DNA of 38,303 bases. Origin: a virus. The position numbers and the translations under genes are program-made. How positions within the stretch are numbered: position 1 is the stretch's first letter; each line of letters starts with the position of its first letter. Location: positions 1 to 38,303 of IMG/VR virus record IMGVR_UViG_3300022074_000133. The stretch is one strand, 5' to 3'. This document shows positions 1 to 8,295 of the stretch, piece by piece. The notes under the pieces were generated by a model. It worked only from the letters and a program-made list of their open reading frames with translations. It was not told the origin of the DNA and ran no database searches.

Positions 1-744
1 TGTTGCGATTTGGTTAGCAACTCTGTTGATTAACACAGCCAATGCCGCGTGTTCATCACCAACGAATGTTGCAGTACCTGACACAGCCGCTTGGTCAAAA
101 GTCTCAGAAGCCGAACCGGCTAATGTTCTTAATGAACCAATTACTTCTTGATCGATCTCAGCAGTAATCTCTTGAGCTAACGCCGCCATGATTTCCGCTT
201 CAACATCGATACCTTGCTGTGCTTGAGCATCTTGAGCCGCTTCAAAAGTCCATCTAGCACTTAATTTTCTAGATTTCGCTTCAACCGGTTGTTTCAAGAT
301 CTGGATTGATAATCTCTTACCAGGTGTACCCTCTAAAGAGGCAGTTGATGCACCTTTTGGAGTAGTGTTGTTCTGGTTACCAGAATATGCTTTCGCAATT
401 TTGAATGGAGATAATGCTTCTTCACCTGCTGTCGTGTTTGACGCAACTGTGTCTGCATATCTTATTCTTAGTGTGTGGATCTGACCAACTGGACCAGTCA
501 TTGGTTGTACACCAACGATCTCGTTCGCAATAACAGTAGGCATTACCCTTCTGATTACTGGTAGGATCACTCTGTTTAACGTAGCAACGTTACCTGCAGA
601 TGTGGCACCAGCAGTTGATTGCTCTGCCAAGTACCTTTTAGTGTTTTCCAACACTACATCCATAGTTTTTTTCTTGTTGCCTGCTAAACCTTCTGTAAGA
701 GCGGCTTTAGTTTCGCCCCATTTTGATTCAAATATATCTGACAT
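1..744 (-). CDS. 23: Major capsid protein gp23 (5' part; C-terminus beyond window)
   Basis: The reading frame is open from the ATG at 742-744 to the window edge, giving the first 248 residues of a protein that is about 520 residues in T4. It forms the hexamers of the head shell. Residues about 63-100 contain the family hallmark RRVMPTVIANEIVGVQPM followed by TGPVGQIHTL, closely matching T4-type gp23. An LAE triplet at residues 39-41 fits the hydrophobic-x-Glu cleavage rule of the gp21 prohead protease, so a short propeptide is probably removed during maturation (inference). A good ribosome binding site (AAAGGAAG) lies about 8 bases before the ATG. The gene is last in a minus-strand head operon, 25 bases after gp22. 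The family assignment is firm; only the 3' end is missing. Confidence 0.97.
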   Translation of the reverse strand, partial: MSDIFESKWGETKAALTEGLAGNKKKTMDVVLENTKRYLAEQSTAGATSAGNVATLNRVILPVIRRVMPTVIANEIVGVQPMTGPVGQIHTLRIRYADTVASNTTAGEEALSPFKIAKAYSGNQNNTTPKGASTASLEGTPGKRLSIQILKQPVEAKSRKLSARWTFEAAQDAQAQQGIDVEAEIMAALAQEITAEIDQEVIGSLRTLAGSASETFDQAAVSGTATFVGDEHAALAVLINRVANQIAT

Positions 745-769
745 TTGTAATCTTCCTTTAGTTTAGTTG

Positions 770-1834
770 TTATATACCCGCTAATTTACGGATATTTGTT
801 AAGTCAGCATCTTCCCTTTGTGCTCTGTCGCCGCTTGATTCAGAAATAACTTGTTTTCCTGTTTCAACAGCTTTGTCAGCCATCACGTGTGGTAGATACT
901 TGTTGAATGAAGCCTCAAGTTTTTCTGTTTGAACTGATTCTAACAGTTGACTCATTACCTCACTCTTTTCTTTGCCCAATGGTTTGAGCATCTCAGCCAT
1001 CTTTTCCTTACGTTCCATCAAGTCAGCTTGTCTTTTGGACTCAGCTTCTTTCGACTCAATCACCGCTTGTTTGTCTTCGACGGCTTTCTCAGCGTCTTTT
1101 AATTTAAGTGCAGTTTCATCCACAACTTTCATTAGCTTCGCAGTCTCAGATTTCTCATTTAAGTAAGAATTCTGGTACTCTGAAGCAAACGCTTCGAATA
1201 TTTTCTTACCAAAGTTAATAGTTCTTGCCGCTGTAATGTCTTCTTTAAGAGATTTTAACTCTTCAGCAAGTTTTTTGTTTACAGCAGATTCTACAACTTT
1301 AGCAGATCTTGTTATGAAAGCTTCTTTCATCTTAGCCATTTGTTTTTTGGCCTCGGCTACTAGTTTAACTTTCGTTTCCACAACGCCTTTTTTGTCTTCA
1401 TGGAACTCTTTAATTTCTTTTGCAAGAGCACCAACTACGAATTCTTCCATTTTCTTGAAGTTTTCGTGGACACCTTTTCGGTCACCGTGTAGTTCTTTTA
1501 ACTCTTCTGACAATTTAGAAAGGATAAATGATTCTAATTTGGCAGAATGTTTGCCTACGTTTTCTTTGTAAGCGATTTTTTCTTGTGCAAGTGCTTTTCT
1601 ATCTTCAACGAACTTGGTAATCTCTTCAGATAACTTCTCGTTCATCATAGAGTCGATCGCTTCGATCATGTTTGATTTGTCATGTTCGTATCTTTTAGCG
1701 AATTCTTCTCTTAATTCAGCGCCTACAACTTCTTTGTTTTCTTTAATTTTCAAATCCCAAGCCTCTTGGATGCCTTTTTGAACATCTTCCGAGATTGCTC
1801 CAGACTCTACTAATTTTGATATTGCGTCTATCAT
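770..1834 (-). CDS. 22: Prohead core scaffolding protein gp22
   Basis: A 354-residue, Lys/Glu-rich, almost wholly helical protein between the prohead protease and the capsid protein, exactly where T4 gp22 sits. gp22 forms the internal scaffold around which gp23 assembles and is then digested by gp21. The N-terminus (ISKLVESGAISEDVQKGIQE) resembles marine T4-like gp22. It is longer than T4 gp22 (269 aa). The middle contains four diverged copies of a helical motif of the type xKLSEELKEFxxDRK, at residues about 59-80, 99-120, 129-149 and 180-200. These may be expanded coiled-coil units. The start ATG lies 1 base after the gp21 stop, with AAAGGA inside the end of gp21, so the two are translationally coupled. 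Assignment rests on position, composition and N-terminal similarity. Confidence 0.88.
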   Translation of the reverse strand: MIDAISKLVESGAISEDVQKGIQEAWDLKIKENKEVVGAELREEFAKRYEHDKSNMIEAIDSMMNEKLSEEITKFVEDRKALAQEKIAYKENVGKHSAKLESFILSKLSEELKELHGDRKGVHENFKKMEEFVVGALAKEIKEFHEDKKGVVETKVKLVAEAKKQMAKMKEAFITRSAKVVESAVNKKLAEELKSLKEDITAARTINFGKKIFEAFASEYQNSYLNEKSETAKLMKVVDETALKLKDAEKAVEDKQAVIESKEAESKRQADLMERKEKMAEMLKPLGKEKSEVMSQLLESVQTEKLEASFNKYLPHVMADKAVETGKQVISESSGDRAQREDADLTNIRKLAGI

Positions 1835-1835
1835 G

Positions 1836-2468
1836 TTATTTCAGGTCCTTTATTATGTTTGTTAGTGCCTCTTTGAGGAACTTTTGTGCTTTTGCATCAT
1901 TTCTAACTTCAGCCGCCAAACCCTTTGCCATGTGACCACCCTTTGAATTCATTAGGTGTTCATAAATTGGCGTAGGATAAGCACCCGGTGCCGAAGGTTG
2001 GGCCACAACATCTACTGTGATGATCTCAAAGTCCGAAACTTCACCGCTTCCGTATTCGTTCATGTTTCCAGAACCTCTACTTGAAACGCCTAGTTTCACA
2101 CCTGATTCCAACATAGTTTTGACAAGTTGACCCATTGGTGTTGGCAGGATTTTCATCTTACCATATCCATTTGGTCCGTCCATCCACATTTCTGTTATCA
2201 TGTGTGACACACGGTCCAAATTAATTTTTAAATCATCAGGGTGATCTACTTCACCTAACACAGAGTATCCTGAGCTGATCTGATCATTCAGTGTTTTAGT
2301 TGCTTTTGCAATTTCATTTACTGGATAGATCCTTTGATTAGCATTTTTGATCCCACCTTGAATGCAGATGCCCTTCATGTACAAATCCTTACCGTCTTTT
2401 CCCTCGTGTAAGACCTGCACTCTGGCTTGATCAAATGTTAGATTCTCTCTTAGGTATAGTGAACTCAT
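1836..2468 (-). CDS. 21: Prohead core maturation protease gp21
   Basis: A 210-residue serine protease of the T4 gp21 family (prohead protease, herpesvirus assemblin-like fold). It digests the scaffold and trims capsid proteins inside the prohead. The expected catalytic blocks are present: His76 in GEVDHPDD and Ser129/Ser130 in LGVSSRGSG, followed by the conserved SDFEIITVDVVAQPSAPGA block at residues about 145-163. Length matches T4 gp21 (212 aa). A strong AGGGAG ribosome binding site lies upstream of the ATG at 2468. It is flanked by the acidic core protein upstream and gp22 one base downstream, the usual T4 order. Confident. Confidence 0.96.
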   Translation of the reverse strand: MSSLYLRENLTFDQARVQVLHEGKDGKDLYMKGICIQGGIKNANQRIYPVNEIAKATKTLNDQISSGYSVLGEVDHPDDLKINLDRVSHMITEMWMDGPNGYGKMKILPTPMGQLVKTMLESGVKLGVSSRGSGNMNEYGSGEVSDFEIITVDVVAQPSAPGAYPTPIYEHLMNSKGGHMAKGLAAEVRNDAKAQKFLKEALTNIIKDLK

Positions 2469-2502
2469 CCGATGACTCCCTTTTTAATCAACAATGTGGC
2501 AA

Positions 2503-3510
2503 TTACTTGCCAGCGATTGGTGATTTAGCAGATTTTTCTGATCCGTCAGCAGTGTTAGCCGCCATTGTCTTCGTGAAAGAAGTACCTTTAGCTTTACCGC
2601 CTGTGTTTTCAAACTCACCAGCCATTTTTTGAGGTGTTGTCGATCCATTAATGGAAGTTGACGCACCCGAAGTACCACTGTCTGCTTGTGATTGTGCAAT
2701 GTTAGAACCGCTCGCGCCTGTCTTAACTTTTGAACCACCTACCATTGGTGTTGCTCCTTTTGCCGCTTTGTCTGATTGATCTGAATGGTCAGCTTTTACT
2801 GGGTTTTTGTATTCAGCCATTTTTTTCTTATGCATAGCCTCTTTTTTCATGCCTTTGTCTTTGTGCATGGCCTCAGTCTGTTTGCCTTCCATTTCTACTT
2901 CTGGAGTTAACTCTGGTGCAACTTCTAAAGACTCATCTTCTTTATCGTCCATGTCGTCTTTTTTGTCGCCCATCATTGCTTCGAATTCAGCTTTTAGTTC
3001 GTCTAAAGCGTCTTCTAAGTCTACTACTCTGTCTTCAACATCGCCTTCTGGATCTTTGTCCATGTCGCCATCTTTGTCCATATCCATGTCTTTTTCCATG
3101 TCCATGTCCATTTCTTTAGCGCCTTCTTCGTCTGCTGAGATGTCTTTAACCAATTCGTCAGTAGCGTCGCCACCAACTTCTTCTATTGACTCTTCTTCAG
3201 TAGTTTCTGATTCCGTTGCTTCGTCTTCGATTTCAACAACTTCGTCTACTTGTTCGTCTTTAGCTTCTTCTGAAGTCTCTTTTACTTCTTCATCTTTAGT
3301 TTCTTCTTCAGATGATTCAGTTTCCGTAACTTCGTCTTCTTTTTTCATTTTCTTGTCATGCATCGCTTCAGCAGTAACTTCTTCGTCTGCTAGGTTCTCG
3401 TAGATATCTCTTGATTTTTCTACAACGATTTCATGGAATAAAGCTTCTGCTTTATCGTTTTCTTCATTTATTAGTAATTCTAATAAACTCTCAAATTTAT
3501 TATTTGACAT
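2503..3510 (-). CDS. Extremely acidic prohead core protein (gp68 position)
   Basis: A 335-residue protein dominated by Glu and Asp. Residues about 55-215 are nearly continuous acidic sequence, including a Met-Asp-Lys repeat (MDMDMEKDMDMDKDGDMD) around residue 135. The rest is Lys/Ala/Ser/Gly-rich and low in complexity. The N-terminal 40 residues (FESLLELLINEENDKAEALF) look like a real amphipathic helix. Its place between the portal end of the operon and protease gp21 is that of T4 gp67/gp68, small charged internal core proteins that are degraded or retained in the head. By that position it is probably a core/scaffold component, but homology cannot be claimed from composition alone. A clear AAGGAG ribosome binding site precedes the ATG at 3510. 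The long Ser-rich frame on the opposite strand is its mirror image and is not a gene. Confidence 0.8.
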   Translation of the reverse strand: MSNNKFESLLELLINEENDKAEALFHEIVVEKSRDIYENLADEEVTAEAMHDKKMKKEDEVTETESSEEETKDEEVKETSEEAKDEQVDEVVEIEDEATESETTEEESIEEVGGDATDELVKDISADEEGAKEMDMDMEKDMDMDKDGDMDKDPEGDVEDRVVDLEDALDELKAEFEAMMGDKKDDMDDKEDESLEVAPELTPEVEMEGKQTEAMHKDKGMKKEAMHKKKMAEYKNPVKADHSDQSDKAAKGATPMVGGSKVKTGASGSNIAQSQADSGTSGASTSINGSTTPQKMAGEFENTGGKAKGTSFTKTMAANTADGSEKSAKSPIAGK

Positions 3511-3543
3511 TTTACACGTGCTCCTTTGTATTAGGTCGATTTG

Positions 3544-3551
3544 TACTTATA
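3544..3551 (-). promoter_or_regulatory. Possible late promoter, TATAAGTA
   Basis: On the minus strand the octamer TATAAGTA differs from the T4 late consensus TATAAATA at one base. It sits about 33 bases before the ATG of the acidic core protein, in the one sizeable gap (104 bases) within the head operon. It lies in a perfect 10-base palindrome, ACTTATAAGT (3545-3554). This could be an internal late promoter for the core-protease-scaffold-capsid segment, but one mismatch in AT-rich DNA is weak evidence. Confidence 0.3.
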
Positions 3552-3614
3552 AGTGTTTGTATTTACGAATAAAGCGTAAAAAAGGTGGTGTAATTGGCGC
3601 CAAAAGGCGGATTT

Positions 3615-4244
3615 TTATGAGTTCTTCAATTTTAGATCAAATTTTGCTAAAAATTCATCTGTGCTTGGATGATCAATGTTTCCCTTCCACTCCAGATCCT
3701 TGGGCTTGAACCAGCCTGTTGGGATCACCCTGTGGAATTTTACGTTTGGGAAGTCCTGGACACACTTCTTAGTCTGGTTCAACCAGTTGCCATGGAAGGT
3801 GGCCTGCTCATTGCTCTTCTTGTAGTTCCGTGTATCTTTAAACATGTTGTTGAAACGGTAACCTTGGTTCTTGCCTTCTGTTGAATGGCCTTGATAGTCA
3901 AAACCTAGTATGTATATCTCTGTAAATCCATGGTCAAGTGCCATCCGTAGTGCTGTTGGTCCACTTGACCAGCCCAGGCTAGGTTTGAACCAGTTTACAT
4001 GATTCAGTATTTTGTCATGCTTGGCGTACTGGGCGTTGTAGTTTGACCACACTTTATTATGTATAGCATAATCTGTCTCCCCTATTTCCAGTATCATTTT
4101 GGGATCTACTGCTATTAGGAAGTCAGGTTGGTGTGTTCGATAGACTCCGTTACAGGCAAAAACCTTGCCTCGCTCCTTAAGGTCATTGATTTCTATGCCC
4201 CTACGTGATTCACCGTTACCTAGTACGAATGCTATTGACGACAT
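3615..4244 (-). CDS. MptE/DUF115- or sialyltransferase-like protein inserted in the head operon
   Basis: A 209-residue protein beginning SSIAFVLGNGESRRGI, then KVFACNGVYR and PDFLIAVDPKM. A GNGxS nucleotide-binding loop followed by a CN-x-x-Y(R) and a D-P strand is the pattern of the DUF115/MptE (6-hydroxymethylpterin diphosphokinase-like) and CstI-type sialyltransferase families, which bind nucleotide or CMP-sugar groups. A central IYILGFDYQG strand and a W/H-rich C-terminus follow. The start codon overlaps the preceding stop as TAATG, so it is fully embedded in the head operon. This gene is not part of the standard T4 head set, so it looks like an accessory insertion. It might glycosylate or otherwise modify head proteins, or simply be cargo expressed late. 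The fold family is moderately likely; substrate and role are unknown. Confidence 0.72.
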   Translation of the reverse strand: MSSIAFVLGNGESRRGIEINDLKERGKVFACNGVYRTHQPDFLIAVDPKMILEIGETDYAIHNKVWSNYNAQYAKHDKILNHVNWFKPSLGWSSGPTALRMALDHGFTEIYILGFDYQGHSTEGKNQGYRFNNMFKDTRNYKKSNEQATFHGNWLNQTKKCVQDFPNVKFHRVIPTGWFKPKDLEWKGNIDHPSTDEFLAKFDLKLKNS

Positions 4245-4486
4245 TATAACTCTAAGTTATCGTCTTGGGCAGGTTGTCCGTACATCTTTTGGACGAAAAC
4301 TGCTTCTTCCTTCTGCTGTGCATCGTGATCTTCTGATGCAAGTCTCATTGAGTTGATTTGTTTGAGTGTCAAACGTGTTTTTCTTGTGTCTTCTGAATCG
4401 AGAATTGAAATATCGTGCTCTGGTTCATAGCTTTTGTCTTGCTCAAAGCCATCTGCGCCATAAGTGAAAAATTCATTCAGTTTCAT
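4244..4486 (-). CDS. Small prohead-core-position protein (possible gp67 counterpart)
   Basis: An 80-residue acidic protein directly after the portal gene, where T4 carries the small head-core gene 67. The middle (TRKTRLTLKQINSMRLASEDHD) resembles small proteins found beside gp20 in marine T4-like phages. The ends are acidic. Its stop overlaps the next start as TAATG, and its start lies 16 bases after the gp20 stop with an AAGGA between. Coding status is well supported by coupling and context. The gp67 equivalence is by position and size only (T4 gp67 is also about 80 aa). Confidence 0.72.
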   Translation of the reverse strand: MKLNEFFTYGADGFEQDKSYEPEHDISILDSEDTRKTRLTLKQINSMRLASEDHDAQQKEEAVFVQKMYGQPAQDDNLEL

Positions 4487-4501
4487 AAACGTATTTAATC
4501 C

Positions 4502-6232
4502 TTATACCTGTCCGCCACCACCTGTTCCACCTGGTGTCTGTCCGCCTGGTGTCTGTCCTGGCTGTCCTGGCTGTGGTGAACCTGGTTCTGGTGATTCAGG
4601 ATCCGCTGTTGGCTCTTCAAACTGGTCCAGATCGCTTGAGATTCCGGACTGTGTTACGCCACCTGATCGTAGTTGTGCGTTCTTGTTCTGTTTCTTCTGT
4701 GGAATGTTGTTTTCTTCTGCCCATAGGTCGGCATTTCTCGCCATCTCTTCTTCACTCAATCCGAGATATCTCTTTAGTGCGAATCTCTTACTCATATACG
4801 GTAGGTCCGCCACTGCTGTAAATGTGTTTACCCTGCTTTGATCCATCTCTGTCTGCCTGTACTGTGCGAAGTTTTGTGGTGGATTAAGTTTAATCTCAAA
4901 CATGCTGTTGTCGATGTTGTAACCTTTGCCTTTGATATAAAGTTTGAACTCTTCGTCGAAAGTTTCCGCCAACATGCTCTGTAATCTTGAACAGTACTTG
5001 TTGAATCTCAACTCTTGAATGTATGCTGTTCCTACCCTACCATCGTTGTACTGTTGTCCACCGTCTTCCGCACCCGTTGGTAGATAAGAACTTGGAATTC
5101 GCAATCCTCTGAATAACTTATTTGTAAAAAATCTTAGATCGTCAATCTCGCCTAGGTTTGTACCACCAGGAAGTGTGTCCACTTTAGATCCTCTACCTTC
5201 CGCTGTCTGTGGGAAGAAGTAATCCTCATTTATACTCATTGGGTTGTAGGTTGCGTCGATGAAGTTGGCCCCACCTGATGCACTTGGAATTCTTCTTTGG
5301 TTGATCTCGTTTTTAACTCTCTCAACGAACTGCATGGCCAAGTGTGTTGGCATGTTACCTACGTCGATGTAGAAAACTCTTCTCTCTGGTGCTCTCTGCA
5401 CCCTGTAAATTATAATTGCGTCTTCTAGTAATTCTTTTTGTTTGTACACTTTGAAAATTTGCTCCAGCACTGATTGTCCAAACGGGAAAAGGTTGTCTAA
5501 ACCATCCGACATCGACATGTGGACCACATGTTCTGCATTTATGTTGTATGCGTTCATTGTCTTGTAGAATCTTCCACCCGTGTTTCCACCTGCAAACCCT
5601 GACATACTGTTTGTGGCACCTGCGTTTGCATAACTTGATCCGTATGCGGCAGTTCCGCCTCCTGTTGTTCCACCGCCACCGTATGTTTGGTTGGGTGTTA
5701 TCTGTGTCGCTGATAGTCTCTGTAGGTTAGGATTGATGTCTCTGATCACATACTGTTCAGGTTTCTTGCCTTCAGACTCGTTGACGACGATCCTGTCAAC
5801 TTTTGCGTTGTCGATGTAGAGCCATTTGTGTGTCTCTGGATCTCTTACGAAGAAACAGTCTCCGTACTTCAGTGCGTTCCTGAATATTCTGAAAATTCTT
5901 TTGTTGAACTTGTTTGACTTCGTCCATTGTTGCAAGGCCTTCTTTAAAAGTTTCACTTCATGTTCTGTTGTCTCATCTTTGAATACAAGATCAAAAGGAG
6001 TTTCGTTCTCTTGATTTTTCTGTGTTGAAAATTCTGCTAGGATGTCCAGTGCGGCGTTGATTTCCGAGTCCGAATCCATTTGATCATACTGGAAGTATCT
6101 CTGTATCCTGTTCGGGTGCCCTGTGTACACATCTGGCAAGTAAGAACTGTAGTTCCTCTTTGCGAAATTTGGCACTTTCTCTCCACTAATGGGAGACATG
6201 TTTGCGTCTTTAAAATATTTTTTCCAAGCCAT
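4502..6232 (-). CDS. 20: Portal vertex protein gp20
   Basis: A 576-residue protein matching the T4 gp20 family (524 aa in T4), the dodecameric portal that starts head assembly, threads DNA and joins the tail. Diagnostic blocks include residues 48-64 (QYDQMDSDSEINAALDI), the LKYGDCFFVRDPETHKWLYI strand near residue 121, the central YIDVGNMP and the LPGGTNLGEIDDLRFF block before the crown. Two low-complexity segments are unusual: a Gly/Ala/Thr/Ser-rich insert at residues about 184-220 and a Gly/Pro/Gln-rich C-terminal tail. It follows the tape measure gene by 6 bases and begins the classic 20-core-21-22-23 order. Confident. Confidence 0.97.
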   Translation of the reverse strand: MAWKKYFKDANMSPISGEKVPNFAKRNYSSYLPDVYTGHPNRIQRYFQYDQMDSDSEINAALDILAEFSTQKNQENETPFDLVFKDETTEHEVKLLKKALQQWTKSNKFNKRIFRIFRNALKYGDCFFVRDPETHKWLYIDNAKVDRIVVNESEGKKPEQYVIRDINPNLQRLSATQITPNQTYGGGGTTGGGTAAYGSSYANAGATNSMSGFAGGNTGGRFYKTMNAYNINAEHVVHMSMSDGLDNLFPFGQSVLEQIFKVYKQKELLEDAIIIYRVQRAPERRVFYIDVGNMPTHLAMQFVERVKNEINQRRIPSASGGANFIDATYNPMSINEDYFFPQTAEGRGSKVDTLPGGTNLGEIDDLRFFTNKLFRGLRIPSSYLPTGAEDGGQQYNDGRVGTAYIQELRFNKYCSRLQSMLAETFDEEFKLYIKGKGYNIDNSMFEIKLNPPQNFAQYRQTEMDQSRVNTFTAVADLPYMSKRFALKRYLGLSEEEMARNADLWAEENNIPQKKQNKNAQLRSGGVTQSGISSDLDQFEEPTADPESPEPGSPQPGQPGQTPGGQTPGGTGGGGQV

Positions 6233-6238
6233 ACTTTA

Positions 6239-8224
6239 TTATACTAGACTTCCGCCCATGTCTGCAAGACTTTTATTTGTTGATTTAGTATTCTTTTCAG
6301 TCATAGTACCTATCGTTACAAGCGTATTTAAGTGGTTTGCAGTTTTTTCTGTCAAAGCGATAAGCTCTCGTGTGTTTGCGTTTAATGTGCTGAGGTCTAT
6401 AGTAGTGCTGTTGTTGGTAATCGTGTCACCTACCGTAGTGTTTGTATTGATGTTTCCACTCCCCAAAGTGCTGACTGCATTTGCTAACTTTTCTGCTAAT
6501 TCGCCAACGTTTCTTTCAGGTAGAACCATTTCTGAACCGTGCAACATCATTGGTGTTCCTGCACCAAAGTCACGGAATCCTCGGGTACCAAACTGAGCGC
6601 CACCTTCGCCCATGTCGTTTTGACCAGGCTTAGGTAGTATGTCATCTATGTTCAGCGTTTCGCTTTCGGGTTTTGTCGTTGTGGGCAACTTGCCTGTGAT
6701 GAGGAATTCTTTGAATTTAGATAATCCTTCATAGAACTTGTCCAATCCTCCACCCTCTTCCACTATGGCTTTTATCTTGTCGTTGAATGCTGATGTAAAT
6801 TCCACCACTGCTTCACTATTGCTATAAAGTACAGGTGCCAACAGTTCGAATCTGTCTATCTGTAGTCTTGATGCAACTCTATCAAATGTGCTTGTGATGT
6901 TTCTTAAATTCTTTATGTTGTCTCCAACAGCGTCTAATTCATCCTGTATTATACTTGGATCTACCGCTGTTCCTATGGCTTCCACCACAGCGTTCAAGGC
7001 ATCTGCAAACTGTCCTGTTACAAGTCCCGCCTGACCAAATGACTCACTATTGTTCATTACGTCCGCTGATATGGTCTTGATTGCGTTGGAGAACGCCACA
7101 GGATCCAAATCTTTTTGGAAAGCCTTTATTGCATCGTTGAACCTTCCATCGGATATAGCGGTCAATTCTTTGCTGGTATCACTGATAGGTGCGCCTAGTC
7201 CTACTACTTCTCTGGCCAGTTGTTTAAGGCCTGGTGGCAGTGCGCCGATCGAATCACGCAATATCGTTGCATCCTCCGCCGCCATCTTGGTCAACTGCGA
7301 TTGGAACACACCGTCCGCGGCCATGGCGGCGTTCTGGTTGTTTAGTTCGTCTACACTTTGGCCAGTCAGTTTACTTAGAATTACTAAATTTTTAGTGTAT
7401 TCTTTGGTTCCTGCTAAAAGTTGGGACTGTGATAAATTGTTTAGGTTACCCCTTGCCCTTTCTAGCTCTAGGAAAGTAGCTAAGAAGCCCGAAGTGTCAT
7501 CTAGTGTCAATCCAAATTTTGCGAATTCATTTTCTGTTATATCCCTTAATTTTGATGTCAGTCCCACTATCTGTGGAATACCTTGATCCACTGATCCAAA
7601 GAATTTTGCCAGCAGTCCTGAATTGGTTCCGATCAGGTCTGTGAACTTTCCTAATGGTAGTGTGGCATCCGCCGCCGCCCTACGTAGCATCACTATGGAA
7701 CTTCCAAATGTTGCTCCTGTTTTGGCCAGCTGTGTGAATGATTCAACGTTGGAATCTATCTCCCGAGCCAGTTCCTTTGTAACTTTACCAAGTCCCGGTA
7801 TGTCTCCAAACCCTGCGTCTATAAAATCCTCCACAGAGCTTATTGATTTAGTGGTGTCTGAAAATGCAAGACCGGTTTTAATGCCTGCAGTTGCAACGCT
7901 TATTACTGCGTCCTTTAAAAAGTTTAGAGCCTTGGCCAATAGTGTCATCACGCCCGCTCCTGCTTTCGCAGTCTTTTGGAATTTTTCTAATGAATTTATT
8001 GAATCGTCAATCTCTTTGTTTAGTTCTTTGGTAAGTTTACCCCTCTTCTTTAAATCTTCCCTCTGGTCTTCTAGGGCTTTGATGGCCATCTTCCTAACAT
8101 TGGTTTCTTGTTTGATGGTCTTAGTTCCTTCCATTGCAGACTTGGCAGATCCTCGCAAAACCCGGGTAAGGTCCTTGAGCTCGGAGGTCATGTCTTTGAG
8201 TAACTGTTCTAATTCTCTGTCCAT
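6239..8224 (-). CDS. Tail tape measure protein (gp29-equivalent)
   Basis: A 661-residue, mostly helical protein with an N-terminal coiled coil (residues 1-80, Lys/Glu/Leu-rich), a hydrophobic stretch rich in Ala/Val/Gly at about 85-125, and a long central helical region. A C-terminal block (GTRGFRDFGAGTPMMLHGSE then MVLPERN, near residue 560) is typical of phage tape measure C-termini. Tape measures set tail length at roughly 0.15 nm per residue, so 661 residues would predict about 100 nm, a T4-like tail (inference). T4 gp29 has 590 residues. The gene is divergent from gp26/gp51, which act in assembly of the T4 hub, and immediately precedes gp20. An AAGGTAAG ribosome binding site lies upstream of the ATG at 8224. 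Sequence identity to T4 gp29 is not obvious by eye. Confidence 0.8.
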   Translation of the reverse strand: MDRELEQLLKDMTSELKDLTRVLRGSAKSAMEGTKTIKQETNVRKMAIKALEDQREDLKKRGKLTKELNKEIDDSINSLEKFQKTAKAGAGVMTLLAKALNFLKDAVISVATAGIKTGLAFSDTTKSISSVEDFIDAGFGDIPGLGKVTKELAREIDSNVESFTQLAKTGATFGSSIVMLRRAAADATLPLGKFTDLIGTNSGLLAKFFGSVDQGIPQIVGLTSKLRDITENEFAKFGLTLDDTSGFLATFLELERARGNLNNLSQSQLLAGTKEYTKNLVILSKLTGQSVDELNNQNAAMAADGVFQSQLTKMAAEDATILRDSIGALPPGLKQLAREVVGLGAPISDTSKELTAISDGRFNDAIKAFQKDLDPVAFSNAIKTISADVMNNSESFGQAGLVTGQFADALNAVVEAIGTAVDPSIIQDELDAVGDNIKNLRNITSTFDRVASRLQIDRFELLAPVLYSNSEAVVEFTSAFNDKIKAIVEEGGGLDKFYEGLSKFKEFLITGKLPTTTKPESETLNIDDILPKPGQNDMGEGGAQFGTRGFRDFGAGTPMMLHGSEMVLPERNVGELAEKLANAVSTLGSGNINTNTTVGDTITNNSTTIDLSTLNANTRELIALTEKTANHLNTLVTIGTMTEKNTKSTNKSLADMGGSLV

Positions 8225-8254
8225 ATGGTTTTATTTCTTACCTTTTTGTACGCA

Positions 8255-8262
8255 TATAAATA
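8255..8262 (+). promoter_or_regulatory. T4-type late promoter TATAAATA for gp26
   Basis: An exact match to the T4 late promoter octamer, in the short divergent gap between the tape measure gene and gp26. It lies 30 bases before the gp26 ATG, allowing a leader of about 24 bases. T4 late promoters are recognised by host RNA polymerase carrying gp55, and a gp55-like gene is in this window. Confidence 0.72.
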
Positions 8263-8287
8263 TTGACACCTATACGCATTTAGTGTA

Positions 8288-8295
8288 TATTTATG
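8288..8295 (-). promoter_or_regulatory. Possible late promoter CATAAATA for the tape measure/head operon
   Basis: On the minus strand CATAAATA (one mismatch to TATAAATA) lies about 63 bases before the tape measure ATG. It physically overlaps the gp26 start codon on the other strand. It would complete a divergent late promoter pair with the exact octamer at 8255-8262. The octamer variant also occurs before gp6. Confidence 0.42.

Noticed and set aside
2807-3403. Ser-rich 198-residue plus-strand frame
   Set aside because: It is the mirror of the acidic minus-strand core protein (GAA/GAT codons read as Ser-type codons), with no ribosome binding site.
4491-4499. ATTAAATAC as a minus-strand late promoter for the small prohead gene
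   Set aside because: It is about 5 bases from the ATG and two bases off consensus in its first positions. The gene is better explained by readthrough from gp20.
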